NCBI GenBank assembly: GCA_027382625.1
Contig: JAJKFJ010021579.1
Span: forward strand, 62,001-126,000
Reading direction: 5' to 3'
DNA length: 64,000 bases
Origin: Tetmemena sp. SeJ-2015
Taxonomy: Eukaryota; Ciliophora; Spirotrichea; Sporadotrichida; Oxytrichidae
In this document: piece after piece, positions 21,846-34,301 of the stretch
Layout of the letters: each line of letters starts with the position of its first letter
Numbering within the stretch: position 1 is the stretch's first letter
Notes under the pieces: model-generated
Told to the model about the DNA's origin: nothing
The model's input: only the letters and a program-made list of their open reading frames with translations
Databases searched by the model: none
Position numbers and translations under genes: made by a program

Positions 21846-22663
21846 TAAATGTTTCAAGCTGTAATTCCTAATTTTTCAAAAAGATCTTTTAAGTGTGACC
21901 ATAAAATAATAAGAATATAGACTGAAATGAAAATTCAAATTATAATGAATTCAAAAACTCTGCTTCAAATCTTCTATGCAAGAGTTATTTTTCATTTTTA
22001 TTTTATTTAGTTTGCTTTGAGAAAAAGGAGATGACTTGGAATAGAGATAATTTATTATAGAAGAAAATTTAATTAAAATCTGTGATTGGTTAAATAATAA
22101 GAAAAGAGTTGCAAAATGTTATCAGTTCAAATTACAGATTCACCCATGATCTTCAGTTTGTTCGATAGCTTATCAAAAATTAATATGACTTTCTTCTTTA
22201 ATCATCGCCTCAGCAACTCTTTGCAGCGAGATATGATGCTCGCACAAAATCCTAGTTACCAAATATATTAACCTCATAAAAATCTGTGTCGCTTATAACT
22301 CTAAGTAGAGCGCTCCCACACAAAAGTTACAAGGATAAAAATTCTTTAAATTTTATGCAGATTTAAATGGTGAAAAAATTATTTAAATAGGACACACCTT
22401 AACTGCAGCTGATTTATTACATTTCAATTAATTTATATATAAATTAATTGATTTTCCATTAAACTCTAAGCTATAATAACAACATTTAACACTCATACTG
22501 CATCAACCTTATTCACTATTCATATCAGCTCTCTCAAATTAAATATCTTTAATTTATATTTTTGCAAAGCTTGCATGTTATTGTGATTTAATTTAGTTCA
22601 TATATTTATGGAGAATTACTCTGAAGGGCTCAGGCATTTTCCCGCTCAAGGGAGATCTGATAC
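21846..22663. other. AT-rich intergenic stretch
   Basis: Between two convergent genes. No coding frame, RNA gene or strong repeat seen. Confidence 0.5.
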
Positions 22664-24141
22664 TCAGTTGAGCCAGTTGATTCTCTTACCTTCGGCCCAC
22701 TCTCCTTTCTTGGTCTTTCCAGTTGCAGATGTGTAGGTTCCGATATAAATAATTTCATTTAGATCCGGCCTATTTAATATTGATAGATACCATGCTGCTT
22801 TCCGTTGAGCCAATCTCCATCGTAGCGTCTTCCGTCAGGCCAGAAGAAGATACCCTATCCTTGTTTTTTATCATCAATATACTCTCCTTCGTATCTTCTG
22901 CCGTCTGGCCAGGTGAACACACCATATCCCTCCATCTTATTGTTCTTCCACTAACCGTCATACTTTCTGCCGTCGGACCACTCGTAAATGCCTACAATAG
23001 AAAAATGATTAGGGAGCTTAGATATCTTCTTTCTATACTTACCACTGCCCTCTATATTGTTTTCCTGGAATTCCCCGGAGTAAGTGCTGCCATCAGCCCA
23101 TGTGAATTTTCCATGGCCATGCTTTTTGCCCTCTACATAGTCGCCATCATAGCTTGCTCCGTCGGGCCAGGTCTCTAATCCTCTGCCATGCTGCTTATCT
23201 TCTTTCCAGTCACCCTCATAGCGAGCACCATCAAGGTGAGAGTAGATACCGAATCCATGTGCCTTATCATCCTTCCAGTAGCCATCATAAACATCTCCAT
23301 CCGCATGGATAAGTCTGACCTTTACCGTTGGCTTTGCTGTCTCTCCACCAGCCCTCGTACATCGATCCATCAGGCCAGATTTGAATTCCTTGCCCTTGTC
23401 TCACTTTGGAGTTTAGCAACCTATAAGGGGAATGATATTACGAATGAGTGACAAATTTGGTGTTTAGATTTACTCCCTGACACTCATCTATTCTTGAATA
23501 TAGAGCGAGTTGATATCTTAGATTCAGGAAGAAACCATAAGATTTTTTCAGATTTGACCAGCCAATAAAACAGGACTGATTCATATGAAATTTAACTAAT
23601 TAAACTTACCATTCTCCCTCATACTTGGCTCCATTCTCAAGAATAACCATTTGCCTCATTTCTCTTCTGCCAAGACTTTGAGGTTCCTTGTCGTAGTCAA
23701 AATCGCCTAACTGCTCTCTGATAGCCTATACACATTTAATTGTTAGAAATCTTCTTGCTGCTTCTTATAAGCTTTATCTTTTTAAGAAATGTCCGTTAAT
23801 GGTGATATCTGCGATACCCTTCACTTTAATTTTTGAGAGAAGTTAATTTCTTCTAAGCTATTTTGACTTACAATAACATCTTGGTTGTCGTAGTTATTGA
23901 CTCCATCTGGGCTTGCATGATTATTGAACATGCCTCCTGCGCCTCGACTGTAGCCAGATTGCTCGCGAATACGCATAACTCTTTTGCGGGCAAGGTATCC
24001 TCTGAAAGCAGCTTGGATCTTAATGACGAGGAAGATCTTATCTGACTGCTTAAGGCGGTTGAACGCATTATTAAAGTCATTAGTCTTGATATCGTTGTTG
24101 TCTACGTTGTTGTTGCTGCAACACGCAAGTGTCTATCCCAT
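22664..24141 (-). CDS. IQ-motif and MORN-repeat protein, N-terminally acylated-looking
   Basis: Probable membrane-associated scaffold. The start at 24141 gives MGQTLACCS: Gly-2 plus Cys residues fit N-myristoylation and palmitoylation. An IQ motif follows ([14 protein letters not shown]; ~23985-24030), a likely calmodulin site. After a Glu-rich linker there are at least seven or eight MORN repeats of 23 residues (~22690-23410; units such as [22 protein letters not shown]), found in proteins binding membranes or lipid kinases. GT..AG introns include one at ~22990-23045. An IES (pointer TATC) precedes the last unit. Stop TGA is the complement of 22664-22666. One single-base frame change remains near 23315-23325 where spacing would otherwise be perfect. 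The plus-strand ORFs across this region are shadows. Confidence 0.85.
22742..22789. other. IES in MORN gene, pointer TATC (minus), 44 bp
   Basis: GATA on the plus strand at 22742-22745 and 22786-22789. Removal gives [20 protein letters not shown], the expected MORN spacing. Confidence 0.78.
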
Positions 24142-24728
24142 TTTATTGCCATATTAATCCTTATAAAAGATATTAAGTGGTTAAGATAGCCAATATTTTT
24201 ATACTAAATATGAATACACATGAAGTATAATTAAATTTAATCATGTTATAAAAATAATCAATAGCTATGTTGAAAAGTGAGTTTGATTGTAATTATACAA
24301 TAAAACAAATTCAAATTTAATTTGATAAGTAATTATATAAACCAGTCTTCAATTTAACTTCAAAACGCAATCTGCAATTAAATCTCTCATCACTTGAGGA
24401 GAAGAAGATATGACGCGAGTAAGTAAGTATAATCAAAAATATACATTTCTTACTTGGCTAAATCATTCACGATGGTATTTAGCAAAACTTTTGTCTAAAA
24501 CTTGACTGAGATTAAGAGTGAGAGTAACCCTTAAAGCCTGCTTAAATAGAATAAGGACTAAAGATTAAATGAGAACTACTTAAATTTCGGTGTTAGCATT
24601 AAGAAAAATATTGAATTTGTTTATGTGAGGCTGTGTCTTAATTAGGTGTTAAACAATATATCTGGGTGATCAGAGCTAATATCTTTAATTATAAAGTACT
24701 AATAAATTAACACTCATCAGAGACTAAT
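24142..24728. promoter_or_regulatory. Divergent AT-rich intergenic region
   Basis: 587 bp between the starts of the MORN gene (minus) and the ferlin gene (plus); it must hold both promoters. No specific motif is recognised. Confidence 0.4.
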
Positions 24729-27700
24729 ATGTCAAAGGAAGTAGCAAAGGAGGCAACAGCCGCCACAGATGCAGTCACCAAAGAAGTTAAGGGAGACGAT
24801 AAACCGTAAGTTGATTCTTAAAAGGAGTTCATTATCCTGAAATCACTTTCATGAGTTTCTAACGACATCTTTTAGAGAGGTTGGACAGATGAAGAAAGGA
24901 GACTACATGATTCACGTAAGTTTTTGCTGTTGCTTTTGATTTCAATTGAAATCTATCCTTCCTTCCTCTCAGATCTAGATAAGAGTTGCTTAAGAAGGCT
25001 TATACTTATAAGTTAGATTGCTTATCACCGTTTCTGAACTTAACATGATCTAATAAATTTGAAGTTGAGAAGGGGATGATCTCATTATGATATGACGAGA
25101 AGTAAAACTCAATGTTTGATTTTAGGTGTTCATTGAAACAGCAAGATAGCTCAAAATGACTAAAGAGGGAGAAACGGTAGACCCAATAGTTGAGATAAGC
25201 TGCATGAATGAAAAGAAATATACCTCTGCAAAGGATGATATCGGAGCAGCTGGTGTCGTTCAATGGAACGAGCACATTTTCTTCGAGCCAAGGAATGTGG
25301 TAAGTTTTTTAACACAAAGATTTGCCTCTCTTATTTGAGTGATTACCAGATTTGGAGGCGGTTAATTGATCAAAGTGCTTGACAATAGAATTCATATCTT
25401 GTTTCTATTTGATATTTATCTTCTGATGCTCTTTTCTCACAGCATCTCACTTTACTAATGATAATATTTTATAGCAAGTAGAGCAAATTGAGGCAGCTAA
25501 GATTAGCATCCGCCTTTTGGATAAGGGATATTTCAAGGACGCTCTCATCGGAATGTACGAATTCGATATTGCCTACATCTACTTCATGAAACAGCATCTG
25601 TTGTTGCATAAGTGGATAGCTCTATCCAACCCTGAGTCTCCAAACTTCAACGAGGTCACTGGCTATCTCAAGATCAGCATCTCAGTTGCAGCTTCTGGAG
25701 ATGAGCAGGTTCAAATCACTGAAAGCTCTCATTATACAACACTCATAGAATGATTATGATGCTTTAAACTCTGGAAATGATAAGGTTGACGAGGAAAGCG
25801 TGATGATGCCCCCATCGATCAAGCCTGAGTACTACCAACTTCGTTTCCGCTTCTTCAAAGCAGAGAAGCTTCCTATAATGGATACTGCTTTCTTGGGCAC
25901 AGGAGGGTCTATAGATGCATATATCACTTGCTAATACTTGAATCAGAAATTGAAGACGAAGGTGGTCACAATGAAGAACGACGCAGTGTTTTGGAACTAG
26001 GAGTTCTTGATCCCTGTTTAACTCCCCATCATGTCAGGTCGCCTTGTCATGAAACTCTATGATGAAGATAAGATCAAGGATGAGATTGTTGGCTCTATTA
26101 TCTTCAGTTTAAAGGAATGCATTGAGAAGAAAAATGGCTGCTTCTTCTGGAAGAATCTTTATGGAGCTCCTCTTGGAAAGTCTGGAGATAACACTGATAG
26201 GATGAACTCAAATCCCGATCTCGCTCAACTTGGAAAGGCCGTATATTGATGCAAGTTGTGGCTGAGAAAACTGAAAAGCCCATCATCAAGTTGCAAGATC
26301 TTGATGAGAAGACAAGAGAGCTTGCTAACCCCTATCTTAAGGCCCATGAATACGAAATCATGGCTGAGGTTGGATTAGGAATCAGTATGCCTGAGGCCAA
26401 GAAGTAAATCTTGCTATCATTTTTATTGCTAAGTTAATTCCATTTCCTATTTATAACGTGATGATCAAAATTGCTGATCTTGAATTAAAGACGGACAAAG
26501 TCTAATTTGCGGAGAATACTTTCAATAGGTGGAACCATCGCTTCCCTAAGGCATCATATGTAGTAAACTACTAAGATGTTTATGATATTGGAAGAGTCTA
26601 TGTGTACCTACTTGACGGTGATACCCCCATTTGTTACTCATGCTTCGACATTGAGCAATTCATGGATCCTAATCCTCAGGCCAGATGGGTTGAGCTATAA
26701 CCAGATCTATCTATAGGTAAAGTCAAAGAATACTACAAGGCTGGAATAGTTAGCATCAAGCTAGCCATTCATGACAAGACGAAAGATGGCCCCATTGATT
26801 TCATATAGTTTGATGCTTGGAAAAAGCCCCCTCCCAAGAGACCTACCAATTTCAAAGTCAGAGCTTATGTATTCCAGTGTAGAGACCTACCTGCAGCAGA
26901 TAGCGATGGCCAGTCTGACCCATATAAATTTATCTTTAGTTTGTCAAGTAATAATTTACTCGTAGACGTAAGGTTTATTTGTCTTTGGGACACATCTAAG
27001 ACAGTTTAAAAGACTAAATACATTGAAGACAATCAATCAAATTAGATCAGGTCAATAAATTCAAAATACTAACTTGTTAAACGTGAACCCTCTCTATTAT
27101 GAGACTATTGAACTTGTTTACGAAGCTAATTCCTCTAATGAGCTACCTCCCTTCGTGCTGGACATTTATGATAAGGATTTCAACCCTCTGGACACTGATG
27201 ATTTCATCTGCAGAGCTATTATTCCAGTCAAGGATGCAGCATGCTCATTTGAAAAGGATGAAATCCCAAGACCTTAATGGCATCCTTGCCGCCTAAAGGC
27301 TGGAGCCCCAGAGTGTGGAGAAGTGCTTATCTCCTTCAGTATTGTGAGCGATGACTTCAATTTTAAGACTCCTCTAAAGTATATGAATCTTATGGACAAC
27401 GTTCTCTTCGATGACTATGACATTGAAATCAATATCCTTGGACTCAGAGACCTCCAATCAAATGGAATCCTCCCTGTAAAGAAGGCCTTCATTCAGTTTA
27501 ACTTGAAGAGTTTGGTGCCTCCTGATATTGGAAACGCCATCGAGAATATCAAGACTCAACCTGGCCCTGCTGGCGCCAACCCCACCATCAATACTTGCAT
27601 AAAGTTCCAGCTTCCCTTGCCTGGTGATCCCCTCTACTGCCCCAAGTTACAGTGCTCAGTCTATGACAACATATTCAAGAGTTTCCTATAACCACTAATT

Positions 27701-30680
27701 GGAGTGTTTACTATTCCAATCGGAGATATTCTACAGCAAAAGTAGCGCAGCCGACAAACTGAGATGGAACAGATGAATTTCATCATAAGTGAACTTACCA
27801 AGATTATGGAAGAGGCAGGTGCAATCACCTATAACATTTAGACTGCAATTAACGAAGTTGAGGATGTCTCATTCAGATCTTTAAATGTACATTATTAGTT
27901 TGAATATAGATTTAAGATCAACAATCTAAAAGCAAAAGAGATCAACAGACTATTCTTAATATACTTTGAAGATCCTAAACAAGGATCTAAGAAAAGAGTA
28001 TTTACCAGACCTTATACTTCCTTAAGATCTTAAAGTGATAATCAAACCCTTCCTATAAGATTATTGAAGTTATAATCTTATAACAAAGTACTTATTGATA
28101 AAATTATAGCTAAAAAGAAGTATCATATCTTCCTTAATCTATAAATAAAGTCAGCCGATGAAGTAAGAAGCTAGTCAGCGACTCGCACTCCTAGAAGAAC
28201 TCCTCGTGACTTCATGAACACTTCTGACCAAAAGAAAAAGGGAGCAGCCTTAGTGACAGCTGGACTATAATTCTTCGACAAAAGAGAAAACAAAGCAGAC
28301 CTACTCAAGGAGAGGAAGGAAGAAGAAGAGAGAAGAAAGAGAGAGGAAGAGATGTAGAGAGAAAAAGAATTAGAAGACATGAAGAGAGGAGGTGCCAACC
28401 CATATAAGAATGTTATAAGACCAGTTTATCAGAAGGATGAACTACTCAACGTCATGAGAGAAGTTAGCAAGCCTCCTGATGGTCTCTATATCGGCCTCGG
28501 TTGGGATGACACTCCTGAAGACAAGAAGCGTCATTCACTAACATTATAAAGAAATGAAAACAAGAAGTAAGGAAACATTTGATTACAGAAGATTCTACCC
28601 AGATGAACTTGAAAATGTCAAGGAACTCATGGGAGAACCTCCTTTCATTCAATACGCTCTGAAGAGAGGCCAAACTAGAGGTGCTGGCAAGTCTTGGTGG
28701 TCTTTCTCAAGCGTCAAGGAAGATGACTCAGGCGCTAAAAGCACTGAGTAAATTGTGGGCAAGTTTAAATGCCTTATTGACATTGAGAGTGATAGAGAAA
28801 AGAAAGAGCACGCTGAAGAAAAGGCCTAGAAGTTACATGATTTGAAAGTGAAACTTAACTCCCTCTCCCTCAAGAAGAAAGGCTAGCCTCTTGACTTCAA
28901 CTTCGACAAGCTAGACTCTGCCGAGGGTAGAATGAAGTTCAGAATGCAGACTGAGACACTTGGAGTAGCTCATTTGGACATCACCAAACTTTTGAGCAAT
29001 ATGTAAACAGGAGAACATTTGAAGCGCTTACTTCTTGGCAAAAACAAGTGCATAGTTAGACTTTATGTACTCTCTGCTTACGATCTCTCCTCCAGAGATA
29101 ATGGTAGCGACTCTGATCCATATCTCTTTGTCAAGCTTGGCAACAAGACCTTCAATGATAGAGACAACTATTAGCTTGATGAACCCAACCCAGATTTCTA
29201 CAAGTGCTTTGAATTTGAGGCTATCTTCCCAGGCTGCCCTATGCTTGATTTGTAGATTTTCGACTTCGATGATCTCTTCGGTGATGATCTAATTGGAGAG
29301 ACTAAGATCGACCTTGAAGATAGATTCTTCTTATTACATTTGCTTATAGTATCTTACCAACTGAATATATAGTTCTCTCCTGAATGGTAGTCAATAAAAG
29401 ATAAGCCTATTGAATACAGACAACTCTACCACTAGTCAATGAACTCTATCTATATATAATTTTGACTAAGTCAAGTAGCATTTCTCAAGGAGTAGTGAAG
29501 TTGTGGGTGGACATCATTCCAACTTCAGTATTGAACGAAGTGGAGAAGTTTGACATCTCACAACGCCCTCCTGAGGAACTTGAAGTCAGAGTTGTTATTT
29601 ACGATACTGAAGAAATCAAGATGATGGACGCAGAAGGTACTTCAGATGTGTTCATTCGCTCATTCTTCGACTCTCGTGAATGCTCCAAAGAGACTGACAC
29701 TCATTTCCGCTGCCAGACTGGCAAAGCTTCTTTCAACTATCGTCTTCTTTTCGACCTCAAGTACCCCAGGAAAAAGAACGACTATGATCTTCAAATTCAG
29801 GCTTATGACAGAGATTTCTTCAAGAGCAATGATATCATCGGAGAAGCCAAGGTAGACCTTAAGCACATTTTTGAAGACGTTATCCTCACCAAGAGACCAA
29901 TTTCACTCAACAAAAGCTAAATATCTTAATCAAGATTTTTAAGCAAGCTGCTTATCAAATTATTTACTACGAGAAGGTGATGAAGGTCCACCACCCTAAT
30001 GTGGTGATAACCTTCAAGGACGATTCATCTTTCTGGGTGTAATTGGTGACCCGTGATGAGAATGGCAACCTTGAAAAGACTGGAAAGGTGAGAGTTCAGA
30101 TTGATGTCTACCCCAAGAAACTTGCAGAGATGAACAAGGTTGGAGAGGCAAGACAAGAGCCTAACGTCAATCCATTCCTTCCTCCTCCCATTGGCAGACT
30201 CAGTTTCTCACTCAACCCTATCAAGATGTTTGTAAGTATCTTAATCCTTTCAGTGATATTTCTTAAAGACATAATTGTGAGCATTTCTAATATTTTTTGT
30301 AGAATCAACTGGTTGGCCCAGCTTTGAGAAGAAAGATCTATTGCTACTGCTTCATGATTGCATGCCTCGCTTTATGTATCATGATGCTCCCAATGATTCA
30401 AATTTTTAAGCTTTATAAGCGAATAATAGATTATGGGCAATTTGCTTACTCAACTTCTGATGGCTCCCTTCAACTAATGAGAGTCAATTCTGAAGTTAGG
30501 ATCTTAAATTATTTGCTCTCTATCTTAGCTATCTTAAGATTCATTTAGTCATCTGGATAGATAGATCAATATTTCATCTTATAATTCTTAAAATTATTCA
30601 AATTATGCTTCATAAGTTTCTCAATTCAAATTTTAGAGTATCAGAATTCAGCAAATTAAATTTTAATTTAACAATATTGA
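24729..30680 (+). CDS. Ferlin (multi-C2, C-terminal membrane anchor)
   Basis: Ca2+-dependent membrane fusion/repair protein with tandem C2 domains and a C-terminal anchor. ATG 24729 (MSKEVAKEATA). Segments with C2 character: ~24960-25700 (RLLDKGYFKDALIGMYEFDI); ~25830-26270 (LVMKLYDEDKIKDEIVGSI); ~26450-26690; ~26850-27350 (FQCRDLPAADSDGQSDPY); ~27410-27720; ~29060-29330 (RDNGSDSDPYLFVKLGNK); ~29590-29900 (YDRDFFKSNDIIGEAKVDL). Asp pairs for Ca2+ are clear in the fourth and sixth. A Lys/Glu-rich helix lies at ~28290-28390. The anchor (~30340-30410) is CYCFMIACLALCIMMLPMIQ. GT..AG introns and two resolved IESs are present, with unresolved gaps near 26410 and 26960-27070. After the anchor the open frame runs to TGA 30678-30680, but the tail is AT-rich and the true stop may be near 30430. 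Confidence 0.88.
25731..25757. other. IES in ferlin, pointer ATTAT, 22 bp
   Basis: ATTAT at 25731-25735 and 25753-25757. Removal bypasses a TGA, shifts frame by +1 and gives ITESSHYDALNSGNDKVDEE. Confidence 0.82.
26207..26228. other. IES in ferlin, pointer CTCAA, 17 bp
   Basis: CTCAA at 26207-26211 and 26224-26228. Removal bypasses a TGA and gives DRMNSTWKGRILMQVVAEK; W-K-G-R-I is a common ferlin strand after a C2 domain. Confidence 0.82.
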
Positions 30681-30682
30681 AA

Positions 30683-32157
30683 ATGAGAGATAACAGAGTC
30701 AACAATCAGCAACCAAGAGCTCTTTCTTCAAGCACCTTTTTTTAAAACTAAGCAGTAAGGTTATTATGATCATTGCTTTAACTATTTTATTAGCCCTAAA
30801 GAGAAGGAGATGATCAAAGTGCTTTGAGAAGTGCTATCTCTTAGTAGTTTTTTACTAGTGGTACTTCTTAGAGAGCTAGCTAGCAAGATAGAAGAATCTC
30901 TTAGAACGTGGAAGCAAGTCGCAATACTGTGTCCAATCAAATTCAGGAGGCCCAAGTACCTTAAGCAAGATTACTTTAAGAAGGTCTTGACAAATCTGAC
31001 GAGGTGGATTAAGTATTAGAGGAGATCGAAAATTAGGAGATTGATATATAAAATGAGAGCATGCTTTTTAATCAGGGTAGTGGCTTCCAAAGTGCCAATC
31101 CCTTCCGCAATTTCGCTGTGACTATGGCAAGTAGTTTAAGGAAGAAGAAGAATTCACCAGTTCCTCCTTTATATTATGTGAACTACTTCTTTGCGCTGCT
31201 TTTGAATATTCTTTGCTGTCTCCAAGCATTGACTGCAAACTTCCTACCTTAATACTTTCTAGCTCTCTATCTATTGATTTCTATTATTGCTACTTTCCGC
31301 TATTGCTTTAACTTCAAGAGCTATAACCTCATTGAGTTTGAGGAGCTTCACATTTTCCTTAAGCGTAAATCCGCTCTCTAAGCTAAGGAGATATCTCAAC
31401 TGAGGGCATCTGATCCTATGAGTTATTACAGTAAGCTAGCCTAGTTCTATTCCTAGACCTTTCCAGGAGTTTACTTTGAGTACAAGGTTTAAAAGCGCAT
31501 ATAAGATTCTGAGCTATACCTAGCCAAGCAAAGGAAGAAAGAAGATGAGTTTAAGATTTTTATCGCTATTAAGAAGAACTTTAAACTTGTCAAGAGAGCA
31601 ATAATGACTTCAGTACTTGGGTAATAGTCCGCGAATCTGAACTTTTTGAAGGCGAGAGATAATGAATTCTTGAAGTATGTGAAAGTGTCTTACTGGGTTA
31701 ATGATCCACAAGCATGGGTGCAATTCCAATTCATGAACTTACCTTTTGTGTTGTCTTGCATTTTATTCGCTGGCTACTAAGTGATTTTTATAGATATCAT
31801 GCTTATCTATTTGGTAATTATACTCTTTGCATTTACAGTTTTTAGTTAGCGAAGATAAGTGAGCTGAGAGAGTCTCTTTCAAGTGGAGATCGCTTGATAC
31901 AATCTACTTTGACTCTAGTGGAGAAGAGATTCCAAAATTAGAATGAGATTAAAAAAGTTGAGAGAGGAAAGGTAGTGGCCGGCTACTACAGAGTTAAGTA
32001 GAGACAGACTGGGAGAGCTGACACTAGTGTGAGTGCTGAGAGAGGGAGATTGGTTTAGAGATCTGCCCAAGCTGAAATTAGACCTGATTTACATAGAAGA
32101 TAAAGAGGAAGTGTCCCTGCAGATCAAGTAAGCTTTGAGGATAGGAAACAGAGATGA
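30683..32157 (+). CDS. Unknown four-helix membrane protein
   Basis: ATG 30683 (MRDNRVNNQQPRALSS), TGA 32155-32157. A Ser/Asn/Gln-rich N-terminus is followed by two hydrophobic helices (YYVNYFFALLLNILCC and LALYLLISIIATFRYCF; ~31170-31310). Next is a long charged, helical middle part (~31330-31680) and a second helix pair (LPFVLSCILFAGYQ and FIDIMLIYLVIILFAFTVF; ~31740-31850). The C-terminus is basic and Arg/Ser/Gln-rich. This looks like an organelle-membrane hairpin protein, but no family is recognised. A frame change around 30770-31000 suggests an intron or IES in the N-terminal part. It follows the ferlin on the same strand with almost no spacer. Confidence 0.6.
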
Positions 32158-34301
32158 TAGTTTGAGCATAAAATATTGAGCAAAGATTCTCTAATTAAAC
32201 TTATTTGTGAATTAAATGCAATTAAAGGGAAATTAAATAATATCTTATTATTTTAGCGATTAAGATATTTTATAAGTAAAATCTCAATGAATTTAAAATT
32301 CATTTGGAATATTTTCAAAGAATGGAATTATCAGCTTAGTTTACTAATTATTTCTTCATCACAAAAATAAAAATTTCATTTTTTAAATTGTAACAATTTA
32401 TGAATTATTTGATTTGTTTAACTTACTTTCTTGAATCCATTATAAATGCCTTCAAGCATGAGAAATAATCTGATAAGAAAAAATTTCTGCCAATAAATGC
32501 AACAAATAAGCTATTGTTTATCAATAGAAATACTCACATTAGACATCAGGGCGGAAATACTCACACTAGACATGAGAAGGTTAAAAATTCTGCTCGGAAT
32601 AAAAATTATTAATCTAATCAAAATTTAATATGTCAGGAAATAACCAAAACTAAAAGCGAAAACTCCAAAATTATAAAATAAAAAAGAGAATTTTTCTTTC
32701 CCCCTCAAAAAATTATTAAAAACTTTAATAGTTTTTAAATTTTTGTTTTAATTTTTTTGATTTAATCCTAGCACTGTTCATTAACAATAACCTGCTGACT
32801 TACGTTGTATTCTTTAGCATGCAATAAAATAAAGAGAATTGCGATTATCTATAAAGATTAGTGAGGAGATAAAGTGTTGATACAATTCTGGTACAAAAAC
32901 TTCTTATCAGCTTGCTCATGTCTATGCCAGTGAGAGTATTTTAGATCAATAAATTAGAAAAGCACTAATGAGAATAATATTTAATCGATTTTAAGATATT
33001 TTGAGGACAGTGACAGTTGCAATAATTAGAAAAGTTGCACATGTCATTGGCGCAGGCGCCCTAAGCCGCCTAATTGGTCAATATTGGCAATGAGAAGAGA
33101 TATCTCAACTAACACATACTAGTGTTCTAGATTATCGTTAAATCACCTTTCTCTCCTTGAATACAATAATATGTGTTCAAATTCTACAATAAATTGACAC
33201 AATACGCTAGCAAAAATACGATTCGAAAATAAATTCCTCTTTTTTATCCTTTATTTATTGATACTTAATTTTATAATTATCTTTTTAAAAAGAGATACAG
33301 TCAAAATTTATGTAAACAATGCTCAATAGACGACAAATTATTTCATATGACCCAATAACTTAAAGCTCTCTTCTATTAAATGGAAAATGGCCAATTCAAC
33401 ATCTTTTGCAACTTATAATAGTATGGTTGCACATATGAATGCATATCGTTCAAGCCGAGTTATAAACTCAAATTTTATAACAAGATTTAATGTAAATTTA
33501 TTTTAGACTCTGAAGCATATTTCATTCGCATTTAAATCGCAAATCATAAAAAAAAGAAACATTGCATAAATATTTCTTCGCATTTTGCATTCTATCTTCA
33601 TAACACTTCTGCAACAAATATTCGCCTCTAGGCGATTAAAATATTTTAAATACTCAATTGAAAAACGAAAAATAAATTTTTTATAAAGGTAAATTCTTTC
33701 TTAACTAAAAAAAGAGGTTTACAATTATTTAAAAGTTAATAATTCCATAAATTGTCAATTTTGATAAAATTTTGCTATTCAAGATCTTTTAAGAATAAAA
33801 GTGCGGTTGATTCACTCCTTCTTGATTATGAATATAGTGGAATTTAAGCCATTCATTCTTTTTGTATAAATTCTCATGAATTATAATTTTTGACTCTATC
33901 ATTTTTAGGAATTAAAAAGTTTATCCAATCCCTGAGTAATGTCTTAACAAATATAAATTATAAAAATCTTATTTTAAAAATTTAATGACTTAAATTTTAA
34001 TTTACCTCTGTTAATTTGTACGTAAGATATCTGAAATAGCGAGTGACTGCCTAATAAATTGCAAAGAAGACAATTAGATGTTCCGATCATAAAAGTGAAG
34101 AAGTGAATGGTATTAAATTATCGCGTCCCTTCGACTATTTAATAAGACTAGCCTAGAACTTTATAATTAATTATTGATAAAACCTTATTTCACTATACTT
34201 CTTTTTTAAGTTTAAATTTGAGGATAATAAAACCTCTAGGTATTACTTAGTAGCACAAGATAACGTCATCATTCCCTCAACTTATTAAACACAAGAAACA
34301 A
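32158..34301. other. 2.1-kb AT-rich gene-free stretch
   Basis: No long frame with TAA/TAG as Gln and no RNA gene recognised. It contains a short direct repeat at ~32527-32575 and a small GC-rich patch at ~33045-33075. Confidence 0.5.
32527..32575. repeat. Short tandem direct repeat (2 x ~24 bp)
   Basis: GAAATACTCACATTAGACAT and GAAATACTCACACTAGACAT lie side by side, one mismatch apart. Confidence 0.7.

Noticed and set aside
22780..23451. Hydrophobic plus-strand ORFs over the MORN gene
   Set aside because: Antisense shadows of the MORN repeats; the minus strand carries the conserved 23-residue units and introns.
26104..26289. Minus-strand ORF over the ferlin
   Set aside because: Antisense of a C2 domain; no independent support.
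33040..33075. Small GC-rich patch as a tRNA or ncRNA gene
   Set aside because: No cloverleaf arms, anticodon context or A/B box could be recognised.
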